From: Chitinophagaceae bacterium
GTDB lineage: Bacteria; Bacteroidota; Bacteroidia; Chitinophagales; Chitinophagaceae
Length of the DNA stretch: 64,000 nt
Reading direction: 5' to 3'
NCBI GenBank assembly: GCA_020403425.1
Contig: JADBXR010000014.1
Location: 1 to 64,000, forward strand
Below the pieces are notes generated by a model. That model was not told the DNA's origin. It searched no databases and saw only the letters and a list, made by a program, of their open reading frames with translations. Shown piece by piece: positions 34,412 through 41,856 of this stretch (its first letter is position 1; every line of letters begins with the position of its first letter). The translations under genes and the position numbers were made by a program.

Positions 34412-36323
34412 CGATCAATTCAATTTTACCTTTACGTTTTAGTTCTCTTTCTTTGATGATCTCGAAGACCACCGGCGTGATCAGCAATACATAAATGGTA
34501 GAACTGATGGTTCCGCCGATCAATGGTATGGTAATGGGTCGCATAATATCGCTACCCACGCCGGTTGACCATAAAATGGGGATCAGTCCGAACAGGCCCA
34601 CCGATACCGTCATCAGTTTAGGTCTTAATCTCTTCACCGAACCTTCCACCACAAATTCACGTATGATGGCCGGCGTCAGCGTTGCCCGTGAGTTACCATA
34701 TTTTGCCACCATGTTCTGCATGGCTTCGTTCAGGTAGATCGTCATCAGCATGGCCGTTTCTATGGCCATACCGAACAGCGCAATGAAACCCACTGCCACA
34801 GCCACCGATAAATTCACCCCGTAGTGATATACCATGAACACGCCGCCAATCAGGGCAAACGGAACTGTGATCATGGTAACTATGGCTTCTTTGATGGAAT
34901 GATAGGTGAAGTACAGGACCATAAAAATGATGAGGATCACGATCGGCATGATCAGTGTGAGTGTCCGGTTGGCGCGGATCTGGTTTTCCCATTGTCCGCT
35001 CCACTCCAGAAAATACCCCTTGGGTAGTTTGATCATCATCTGGTTCAGCTTTTCCTGTGCTTCGTTAACCGTACTGCCCAGGTCACGCTCACGCACATTG
35101 AAGAGGACCGTTCCACGCAGCAATGCGTTCTCCGAATTGATCATGGGCGGACCATCGCTCAACCGGATATCTGCAACAGCCTCCAGTGGAACGGGACCAA
35201 AATTCATGGTCTGCACCGGCAAGCGTTTCAACGCCTGCATATTGTTCCTGAAATCCTGTCCATAGCGGGCATTCACAGAAAATCGCTGACGGCCTTCAAT
35301 AGTGGTAGTAAGTTTCATGCCACCCAGTGCACTTTCCACTACGGTGTTCACATCATCCACACTCAGACCATACCTGCCGATCTCTTCACGTCTGACCACA
35401 ACATCAATGTATTTACCACCGGTAATAGGTTCTACATAGAGGTCTTTTACACCGTCAATTCCTTCGAGGTGTTTTTTGATGGTCTGTGCAAATACATAAA
35501 TACTGTCGAGATTCTGTCCATACACTTTCAGGCCCACATCGGTACGGATACCGGTTGAGAGCATGTTGATGCGGTTAATGATGGGTTGCGTCCATCCATT
35601 GGTCACACCCGGTATCTGCATCTTGGCATTGAGTTCATTGATGATATCGTCTTTGGTGAGCCCCTTGCGCCATTCATGCCTTGGTTTCAGCAGGATGATG
35701 GTCTCGATCATACTCACCGGCGAATTATCCGTTGCCGTATTGGCCCGGCCTGCTTTGCCCAGCACATGTGCTACTTCGGGAACAGAGCTGATCAGTTTAT
35801 CCTGCACCTGCAACAAACGTTTGGCTTCGGCGTTGGAAACATCCGGCAGGGTGACCGGCATGAACAGGATGGAACCTTCATCCAGCGGAGGCATGAACTC
35901 AGATCCCATTCTGGTCATCATGACCACTCCCGCCGCTAAAGCCACCAGGTTCACCGCCAGAACGGTCTTGCGCCAGCGCAGGCACCATTGCAGTATCGGC
36001 ATGTATATCCGCTCCAATGTACGTGTGATGGGATTGAAGGATTCCGGCTTCAGGTTCCCTTTCAGAAAATAGGAGATCAGCACCGGCGTCAAAGTGATGG
36101 CCAGGAAAGCATCTACCAGCAGGATGAACGTTTTTGTCCAGGCCAGCGGATGAAACATCTTGCCCTCCATTCCTGTCAAAAGGAATACCGGCAGGAAAGA
36201 TGCGATCACTATGATCGTTGAATAGAACACACCCGGCCCTACCTGTTTCGAAGACCTTTCGATGATCTCCATTTTTTCCTCAGGGCTCAGGGGGTCTTTA
36301 TTTTTTTTGAACCAGTTTGTCAT
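34398..36323 (-). CDS. CusA-like RND pump, C-terminal piece (TM5-12)
   Basis: A 641-residue protein matching the C-terminal 60% of heavy-metal RND pumps. It begins MTNWFKKNKDPLSPEEKMEI and enters TM5 at GPGVFYSTIIVIASFLPVF. The second porter domain and TM7-12 follow, with RLRPKLMTVSVGLFGLIPI near TM11. Methionines in SMIETI, INMLSTG and GGMKL fall where E. coli CusA has its three-Met copper site, so Cu+/Ag+ is the likely substrate (inferred). Its ATG overlaps the stop of the N-terminal piece by 4 bp. Confidence 0.88.
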   Translation of the reverse strand: MTNWFKKNKDPLSPEEKMEIIERSSKQVGPGVFYSTIIVIASFLPVFLLTGMEGKMFHPLAWTKTFILLVDAFLAITLTPVLISYFLKGNLKPESFNPITRTLERIYMPILQWCLRWRKTVLAVNLVALAAGVVMMTRMGSEFMPPLDEGSILFMPVTLPDVSNAEAKRLLQVQDKLISSVPEVAHVLGKAGRANTATDNSPVSMIETIILLKPRHEWRKGLTKDDIINELNAKMQIPGVTNGWTQPIINRINMLSTGIRTDVGLKVYGQNLDSIYVFAQTIKKHLEGIDGVKDLYVEPITGGKYIDVVVRREEIGRYGLSVDDVNTVVESALGGMKLTTTIEGRQRFSVNARYGQDFRNNMQALKRLPVQTMNFGPVPLEAVADIRLSDGPPMINSENALLRGTVLFNVRERDLGSTVNEAQEKLNQMMIKLPKGYFLEWSGQWENQIRANRTLTLIMPIVILIIFMVLYFTYHSIKEAIVTMITVPFALIGGVFMVYHYGVNLSVAVAVGFIALFGMAIETAMLMTIYLNEAMQNMVAKYGNSRATLTPAIIREFVVEGSVKRLRPKLMTVSVGLFGLIPILWSTGVGSDIMRPITIPLIGGTISSTIYVLLITPVVFEIIKERELKRKGKIELIDVTE

Positions 36324-37615
36324 GAGTTTACATTATTTGATGACTGCCTTTTTGCTACCTGTGCTTCACTGATGTGTCGATAGGCGTTCTCTACCATCAC
36401 AATCCCATCATCCACCACCACACCAATGGCCAGTGCGATACCGGTGAGTGACATGATATTGGATGAAATGCCAAAAGCCTGCAGCAGAATAAAGCCCACC
36501 GCTACGGAAATAGGAAGTTGAATCAGGATGATGAGTGCACTGCGCCAGTGGAAGAGGAAGATGATCACGATCAGCGATACCGCGATCATCTCTTCGATCA
36601 GGGTGCCTTTTACCGACTCAACGGCTTCTTCTATCAGCGTGCTTCTGTCGTAAGAGGTTTTCAACGTTACACCCTCGGGCAAACCTTTCTCCAGTTCCTT
36701 GATCTTGGCTTTTACAGATCTGATCACCCGGTCGGCATTCTCGTTGTAGCGCATCACCACGATGCCACCTACCACTTCTCCTTTCCCGTCCATATCAAAA
36801 ATGCCGAGACGCAGGTCACCGCCCATCTGTACGGAACCTACATCCCTTACCCGAACCGGGATACCATTGTAATTACCCAATGCAATGTTCTCGATGTCCT
36901 CCTTGTTCTTGATATATCCCAGACCCCGGATGATATATGCCATATCGGCCATCTCGAATTTTCTGCCCCCCACATCGTTGTTGTTGGCTTTCACCTTGTT
37001 CATCACATCCATGAGGGAGATATTGTAGTACTGCAGTTTCACCGGGTCTATCACCAGCTGGTACTGCTTCTCAAAACCGCCGAACGATGCCACTTCGGCC
37101 ACACCCGGCACTGTCTGCAGGGCGAATTTGATGTACCAGTCCTGCAGGGCGCGCTGTTCACCCAGGTCCATCTTGGGCGCATCCAGGTGATACCAGTAGA
37201 TATGTCCCACACCGGTACCATCGGGCCCCAGCGTGGGTGTAACTCCCTGCGGCAGCAGGCGCTGGGCAAAATTCAGTCGCTCCAGCACACGTGTACGGGC
37301 CCAGTAGATATCAACATTGTCTTCGAAGATCACATACACAAAACTCATCCCGAACATTGATGAGCCACGGATGTTCCTGATCTTGGGTATACCCTGCAGG
37401 TTGCTCACCAGCGGGTAAGTGACCTGGTCTTCAATCACCTGCGGACTGCGACCCATCCATTCGGTGAACACGATCACCTGGTTTTCACTGAGGTCGGGTA
37501 TGGCATCGATCGGATTCTGTTTCACAGAATACAGGCCCCAGGCAAACATACCCGCTGCTGCCAGCAGCACGATCAGCCGGTTGCGTAAGGCCAGTACGAT
37601 TAATTTTTGAACCAT
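36320..37615 (-). CDS. CusA-like RND pump, N-terminal piece (TM1-4)
   Basis: A 431-residue protein matching the N-terminal 40% of CusA/CzcA pumps. It has TM1 (NRLIVLLAAAGMFAWGLY), the porter subdomains, then TM2-4 ending IALAIGVVVDDGIVMVENAY with the proton-relay aspartates. It stops after RHISEAQVAKRQSSNNVNS, in the cytoplasmic loop where intact pumps run on to TM5. A full pump is normally about 1030-1050 residues; the two pieces together account for it. Either the pump works as two subunits or one base was gained or lost. Confidence 0.88.
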   Translation of the reverse strand: MVQKLIVLALRNRLIVLLAAAGMFAWGLYSVKQNPIDAIPDLSENQVIVFTEWMGRSPQVIEDQVTYPLVSNLQGIPKIRNIRGSSMFGMSFVYVIFEDNVDIYWARTRVLERLNFAQRLLPQGVTPTLGPDGTGVGHIYWYHLDAPKMDLGEQRALQDWYIKFALQTVPGVAEVASFGGFEKQYQLVIDPVKLQYYNISLMDVMNKVKANNNDVGGRKFEMADMAYIIRGLGYIKNKEDIENIALGNYNGIPVRVRDVGSVQMGGDLRLGIFDMDGKGEVVGGIVVMRYNENADRVIRSVKAKIKELEKGLPEGVTLKTSYDRSTLIEEAVESVKGTLIEEMIAVSLIVIIFLFHWRSALIILIQLPISVAVGFILLQAFGISSNIMSLTGIALAIGVVVDDGIVMVENAYRHISEAQVAKRQSSNNVNS

Positions 37616-37648
37616 GACGGTAATTTTCCGGTTTCCAATAACGGGGTA

Positions 37649-38014
37649 TTATCCCTTTTTCTCTTTCAAAGCCATGCCACATTTGGAACATTTACCAGGT
37701 TTATCACTGGTCACATCTGCGTGCATGGGACATACATACGTTGCGGCGCTTGTTTTTTTGTTCTCTTTCAGGTTCATGCCGCATTTGGAACATTTACCGG
37801 GCTTATCACTGGTCACATCTGCATGCATAGGGCATGAATAAGCTGCTTCTTTTTTATTTTCCGTCAGGTTCATGCCACATTTGGAACATCTGGCAGGTTT
37901 ATCGCTGGTGATATCCGCATGCATGGGGCAGCTGTATTTTTTGCCGTCCTGTGCAAATACGGTTACAGAAAGGATGGTAAAAGCTGCCATCAACAGCAGT
38001 TTGAACTTTTTCAT
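37649..38014 (-). CDS. Secreted protein of three heavy-metal-binding (CPMH) repeats
   Basis: A 121-residue protein with a signal peptide (about 1-22) followed by three near-identical units at about 27-50, 59-82 and 93-116. Each has the pattern CPMHADxTSDKPxxCSKCGM, and Lys/Glu-rich linkers separate them. The unit equals the domain found on the two adaptors, so this is probably a soluble periplasmic metal sponge or chaperone for the Cus-like pump. It lies 33 bp upstream of the pump gene. Confidence 0.88.
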   Translation of the reverse strand: MKKFKLLLMAAFTILSVTVFAQDGKKYSCPMHADITSDKPARCSKCGMNLTENKKEAAYSCPMHADVTSDKPGKCSKCGMNLKENKKTSAATYVCPMHADVTSDKPGKCSKCGMALKEKKG

Positions 38015-38116
38015 TGTTTTGATTTTATGGGTGATGAATGAATACAGGAACGTTGGGGCCCTAGAAATGCCCAAAGCCCGGCAAATGTTTGCCCGGCTGC
38101 TCAGAAGGATACGATA

Positions 38117-38515
38117 TTAAATACGGAAAACGCGGTTACTCAAATAAACCGCTACGCTGCTTTCAGGAGGCGCGTTACTGGTAGGGTTTTCTTCCGTAAC
38201 GGAAGAAAAGCTGATGACAGGTACCTGAAATACAGAAACAGGCACAGCAGTAGCTACCAGCTGCATGGATTGGTAAACAGACTCGGCTGTTTTCTGGTCG
38301 ATGGTTGATTTGACCAGTTTCTGCTCGTCTTTACAGCACCCTTTTTTGTTTTTCTTTTCGGTCTTGGCCATGCCGCATTTGCCGCAGGCTTTGCCTTTCT
38401 GCTCTGTCAGCTCCCAGCCATAAGCCTTGCCCATACAGTAATGCATGTGCATGGTGACCCCGGCACTGGCGCCGAGATGTACGAAGGCTAATATGAGGAC
38501 AAACAGCTTTTTCAT
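38117..38515 (-). CDS. HYC_CC_PP family protein
   Basis: A 132-residue exported protein with a signal peptide (KKLFVLILAFVHLGASAG). It carries the three signatures that name the family: MHYCMGK (HYC at 25-27), GCCKDE (CC at 60-61) and NAPPES near the C-terminus, plus an extra CGKCGM. The family is found in Bacteroidota beside copper genes and is presumed to bind metal through Cys and His. It is the first gene of the efflux operon, with TACTTTTG 14 bases upstream of the ATG. Confidence 0.88.
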   Translation of the reverse strand: MKKLFVLILAFVHLGASAGVTMHMHYCMGKAYGWELTEQKGKACGKCGMAKTEKKNKKGCCKDEQKLVKSTIDQKTAESVYQSMQLVATAVPVSVFQVPVISFSSVTEENPTSNAPPESSVAVYLSNRVFRI

Positions 38516-38529
38516 GTAGATGAACCCGA

Positions 38530-38537
38530 CAAAAGTA
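38530..38537 (-). promoter_or_regulatory. TACTTTTG -7 element of the copper efflux operon
   Basis: Exact match to TAnnTTTG on the minus strand, 14 bases before the HYC_CC_PP ATG. It is probably the main promoter of the seven-gene operon down to 30559. Confidence 0.5.
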
Positions 38538-38623
38538 GCAGTAAAATAGAATAATTTTTCTTAAAATTCCGGACAAATGGTAGAAAGAGCCTGTTTTTCA
38601 GGTAGAAATTGCTGGATAAATGT

Positions 38624-39415
38624 TTATTTGGCCAGTCCTTTTCCTACAATACCTCCACTTACTTCCAATGTAGTGCCATGTACCGCTTCGTTCTCGATGA
38701 TAAACCGGACCGTGCTCACGATCTCGTCGGTCTTTACCAGTCTGCCCAGGGGTATGTCCGCAATAATCCGGTTCAGGATCTCGGGTTGGATCGAAGTGAG
38801 CATCGGTGTTTCAACATAACCCGGCGCGATGGCAGCTATACGAATATGGGTAATGCCTCTTGCATGAAACTCTCCGGCGATGATCTTGGGCCAGAGTGCG
38901 ATAGCTGCTTTGGTGGAAGCATAATTGAGCTGCCCCAACTCCCCGCTCTTGTTGATGGACGAGATCGGGATCAGCACACCTGGCCAGCGATGATCGGTCA
39001 TCTGTACGGCTGCCTCCCGTAAAGTGAGGAACACCCCCGTGAGGTTCACATCTATCACCTGTTGCCACTGTTCAGTGGTCATGAATTTTTTTACTTTACC
39101 CGTTTCCTTATCCGGTGTGATCAAAAATGCATCCCTGATGATGCCTGCACAGGCCAATACAATATTCACTGACCCAAAACTATCCGCTGCAAACTGCATC
39201 AGGTCCCGCACAGATGTTTCGTCCGTAACATTACAGACCTTGTACTCTGCGCGGTTACCGGCAGCTGTTATGGTGTCTTTTACTGATTGCAATTTCGCAG
39301 CGTCTCTGTCTGCCAAGACCACTTTTGCGCCCATCGCTGCCAGCGCTATGGCAACCGCTTCACCGATACCGCTGGCCGCTCCCGTGATCACAGCTACTGA
39401 ATTTTCTATTTTCAT
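38624..39415 (-). CDS. SDR family oxidoreductase
   Basis: A 263-residue classical SDR. The NAD(P) motif is TGAASGIGEAV, NAG is replaced by LACAGI, the catalytic Ser is in ISSINKSG, and YxxxK is present in NYASTKAAI. The C-terminal GTTLEVSGG is typical. It is the last gene of the 46.9-38.6 kb operon, 7 bp after the cytosolic hydrolase. It may oxidise a hydroxyacyl or alcohol intermediate; the substrate is unknown. Confidence 0.9.
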   Translation of the reverse strand: MKIENSVAVITGAASGIGEAVAIALAAMGAKVVLADRDAAKLQSVKDTITAAGNRAEYKVCNVTDETSVRDLMQFAADSFGSVNIVLACAGIIRDAFLITPDKETGKVKKFMTTEQWQQVIDVNLTGVFLTLREAAVQMTDHRWPGVLIPISSINKSGELGQLNYASTKAAIALWPKIIAGEFHARGITHIRIAAIAPGYVETPMLTSIQPEILNRIIADIPLGRLVKTDEIVSTVRFIIENEAVHGTTLEVSGGIVGKGLAK

Positions 39416-39422
39416 GTTTTAT

Positions 39423-40268
39423 TTATTTAGAAAGAAAACCGGTTATCGCGGTCACTATTTGCCTGGCGCCTTCCCCATACAACATGGTCTGATGGTTGCC
39501 GGCCACCTGCACATACCTGCAATCTTCCATCATATTTACGGTTTCCATGGCCAACTCCTGGGGCAGAAGGGCGGCATCCTGGATATAGATACCCGGAGCA
39601 TTGATGAGCAAACTGGGTTTCCGATTGTCTCTGATCAGCTCGGGCCAGGGCTCTCCCAGGCTTCCTTTCAGCACAGCTTCCATCATGTGTTCGGGCTTAC
39701 TTACCGGTATAACCGTTCCGTCAGGATAGGTGTTGATATCTGCCTGGTAATATGTCAGCATCTGCTCATCCCAGAAAGTAAGATAAGGCGCCTGTTTCAC
39801 TTTTTCCAGATAAGCTTCGAATGACGCAAATTGTTGACCCAGTCTACCCAAGGCCGGCCCCAGCATTTCTTTTGTGTTTGGATGCATCCGTGCCGCAGCA
39901 TCCATAAGGATCAATTTCTCTACATAGTCCGGGAAATGAGCGGCCAGGTATAAACCCAGAAAAGCGCCAAAAGAATGCCCGCAGATCACAGCCGGTTTTA
40001 CCTGCAACATATCCAGTAAGGCAACAATATCGGCCGCATGCTCTTTCATGGTATAACCGATAGCGGGCTGATCGCTTTTCCCCCTTCCCCTAAGATCAAC
40101 AGAAATGGTCCTGAACCTCTCGCTCAACCCGGCATGCATCAGCCCGTCAAAAGCATGCGCATTGGCGGTGAGGCCGTGTAACATCAACAGCAGAGGACCT
40201 TCACCCTCGTTATCCAGGTAATGAAGATGAATACTGCCGGTGTCCATGAATTTACTTTCGGTTTTCAT
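39423..40268 (-). CDS. Alpha/beta hydrolase, cytoplasmic
   Basis: A 281-residue alpha/beta hydrolase without a signal peptide. The oxyanion region is LMLHGLTANAHAFD, the nucleophile elbow is CGHSFGAFLG, and the probable catalytic histidine is in VAGNHQTM. RGRGKSDQP follows strand beta4, as in lactonases, esterases and haloperoxidase-like enzymes. It overlaps the CoA-ligase gene by 17 bp. In context it may cleave an ester, lactone or thioester intermediate. Confidence 0.9.
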   Translation of the reverse strand: MKTESKFMDTGSIHLHYLDNEGEGPLLLMLHGLTANAHAFDGLMHAGLSERFRTISVDLRGRGKSDQPAIGYTMKEHAADIVALLDMLQVKPAVICGHSFGAFLGLYLAAHFPDYVEKLILMDAAARMHPNTKEMLGPALGRLGQQFASFEAYLEKVKQAPYLTFWDEQMLTYYQADINTYPDGTVIPVSKPEHMMEAVLKGSLGEPWPELIRDNRKPSLLINAPGIYIQDAALLPQELAMETVNMMEDCRYVQVAGNHQTMLYGEGARQIVTAITGFLSK

Positions 40269-41790
40269 ACTGCTCTTTCAGTTCACGTTTTAACACTTTA
40301 CCGGCTACATTGCGCGGCAGTTCTCTGACAATCATGATATCATGGATTTTCTGAAAGCGCGCATCAATATGATCGTTCACCCACGTTTTGATTGATGTTG
40401 CTTCTGCTTCACCAGTATTTACCACTACTGCTGCCACCGGTGTTTCTCCCCACTCGCAATGAGCCACTCCAAAAACCGCTACATCTGTTACCGCCGGGTG
40501 TTTGATGACAACTTCCTCGATATCCGCCGGATATACATTCACGCCTCCTGAAATGATCAGGTCTTTTTTTCGACCGGTGAGAAACAGGAACCCATCCTCA
40601 TCCACATAACCCAGGTCCCCGGTGTATAGCCATCCGTTTCGAAGGGTCTCACGCGTCTGGATCTCATTTTTATAATAGCCATCCATCAGCAACGGCCCCT
40701 TACCAACGATCTCGCCGATCACCCCTGCCGGCTGGGCCTCGCCACTATCATTACATATCTTCATCTCCATAAAAGAAGGCGCATAACCCACACTACCTGT
40801 TTTTCGTGCGGCATCGGTTTTATCGAGGATGGTCATAAAACCTTCGGTTAATCCGTACAACTCATAGAATACACCAGGTATGCGTTTATTCAGTTCCTGT
40901 TTATGCTCCAACAATAAAGGTGCCCCAACAGAAAGTATGTATTCGATGGATGGAAGTGATTGGCTACTGAACTGTGGCTGCTGCAGACAGGCAATGATCT
41001 GAGAAGGAACCAGGATGGTATGCGTAACAGATTCTTTACTGATAGCTGTTATCACCTGCTGTGGATCAAAGTGGTCCTGCAGCACATAGGTACAACCCAG
41101 GAACATGGCCGGCATCAGCGTTAAAAAAGAGCCGTTAAAGATGATCGAACCAGAATGCATCACCACACTCTCTGGTGTCATCCGGTAGCTGTTAGCAAAC
41201 AGCGAACCATACAGTGCACGAACTGCATGCGAGATAACGATACCTTTGGGCAGGCCGGTGGTACCGCTGCTGTAAATAATATTATAAGGATCAGACCCTG
41301 TTACGGGTTTCACTTCTGGTTCTGTAACCGGATGCTTCGCTTTTTGTGCGTGATAAGACCGATAACCGATCATATCGGATGTATTAATCAGCCAGAAATT
41401 ACCTATCGGCACATTGGTCAGAGCTTCTCTCACTGCTGTTACATATTGGGCTGTTTCTTTATCGGTAATCACCAGTTTTGCATCGGCATTATCAATCAGG
41501 TTGGCAAGACCAGATCCGCGCAGTAAAGGACTGAGTGGTACGGCTACGGCTCCCATTTTGGCACAGGCCCAGTAAATTTCCCATAATTCAATGCTATTGG
41601 ATAAAACGGTGGCCACCTTATCTCCTTTACACACACCAGATTGCTGTAAAGCATGCACAAGTTGGTTCACATTGGCATTCAGTTCAGCAAATGTTTGCCG
41701 CTGGCTACCGCACACAATTGCCGTTTTATGTGCTTTGTATTTCGCATGGCGGGTAAGCCAGTGTTGTATCGTTAGGTCGTCGCTGTACAT
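40252..41790 (-). CDS. Acyl-CoA synthetase / AMP-dependent ligase
   Basis: A 512-residue ANL-superfamily adenylating enzyme. The AMP-binding motif is YSSGTTGLPKG, A5 is YELYGLTEG, A7/A8 is YTGDLGYVDEDGFL with TGRKKDLIISGG, and the C-terminal lysine is in NVAGKVLKREL. It likely activates a carboxylic acid to a CoA thioester in the cytoplasm. ATG at 41790 (MYSDDLTIQHW) has GCGAGAGAC upstream; a longer GTG start at 41835 would begin inside a hairpin. It lies between the TonB receptor and hydrolase genes. Confidence 0.92.
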   Translation of the reverse strand: MYSDDLTIQHWLTRHAKYKAHKTAIVCGSQRQTFAELNANVNQLVHALQQSGVCKGDKVATVLSNSIELWEIYWACAKMGAVAVPLSPLLRGSGLANLIDNADAKLVITDKETAQYVTAVREALTNVPIGNFWLINTSDMIGYRSYHAQKAKHPVTEPEVKPVTGSDPYNIIYSSGTTGLPKGIVISHAVRALYGSLFANSYRMTPESVVMHSGSIIFNGSFLTLMPAMFLGCTYVLQDHFDPQQVITAISKESVTHTILVPSQIIACLQQPQFSSQSLPSIEYILSVGAPLLLEHKQELNKRIPGVFYELYGLTEGFMTILDKTDAARKTGSVGYAPSFMEMKICNDSGEAQPAGVIGEIVGKGPLLMDGYYKNEIQTRETLRNGWLYTGDLGYVDEDGFLFLTGRKKDLIISGGVNVYPADIEEVVIKHPAVTDVAVFGVAHCEWGETPVAAVVVNTGEAEATSIKTWVNDHIDARFQKIHDIMIVRELPRNVAGKVLKRELKEQYENRK

Positions 41791-41811
41791 GTCTCTCGCT
41801 TTTAACAAATA

Positions 41812-41837
41812 AGGTGGCACCCATGCGGGCACCACCT
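41812..41837 (-). terminator. Intra-operon hairpin between the TonB receptor and CoA-ligase genes
   Basis: In minus-strand RNA, AGGUGGUGCCC pairs with GGGUGCCACCU across a 4-base loop: 11 pairs including two adjacent G-U wobbles. UUAUUUGUU follows. On the plus strand the same bases mismatch, so the structure is specific to operon RNA. It could be a partial terminator or an mRNA-stability element. Confidence 0.6.
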
Positions 41838-41856
41838 GTCATTCTATCATTACAAG

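Noticed and set aside
36518..37360. 280-codon plus-strand open frame over the CusA N-terminal gene
   Set aside because: It is antisense to strongly conserved pump sequence and its His-rich composition is typical of shadow frames.
34398..37615. Calling the split RND pump a pseudogene
   Set aside because: Both pieces are intact and the overlap is an ATGA coupling site. The upstream frame of the second ORF is closed within four codons, so a plain frameshift is possible but not the preferred reading without resequencing.
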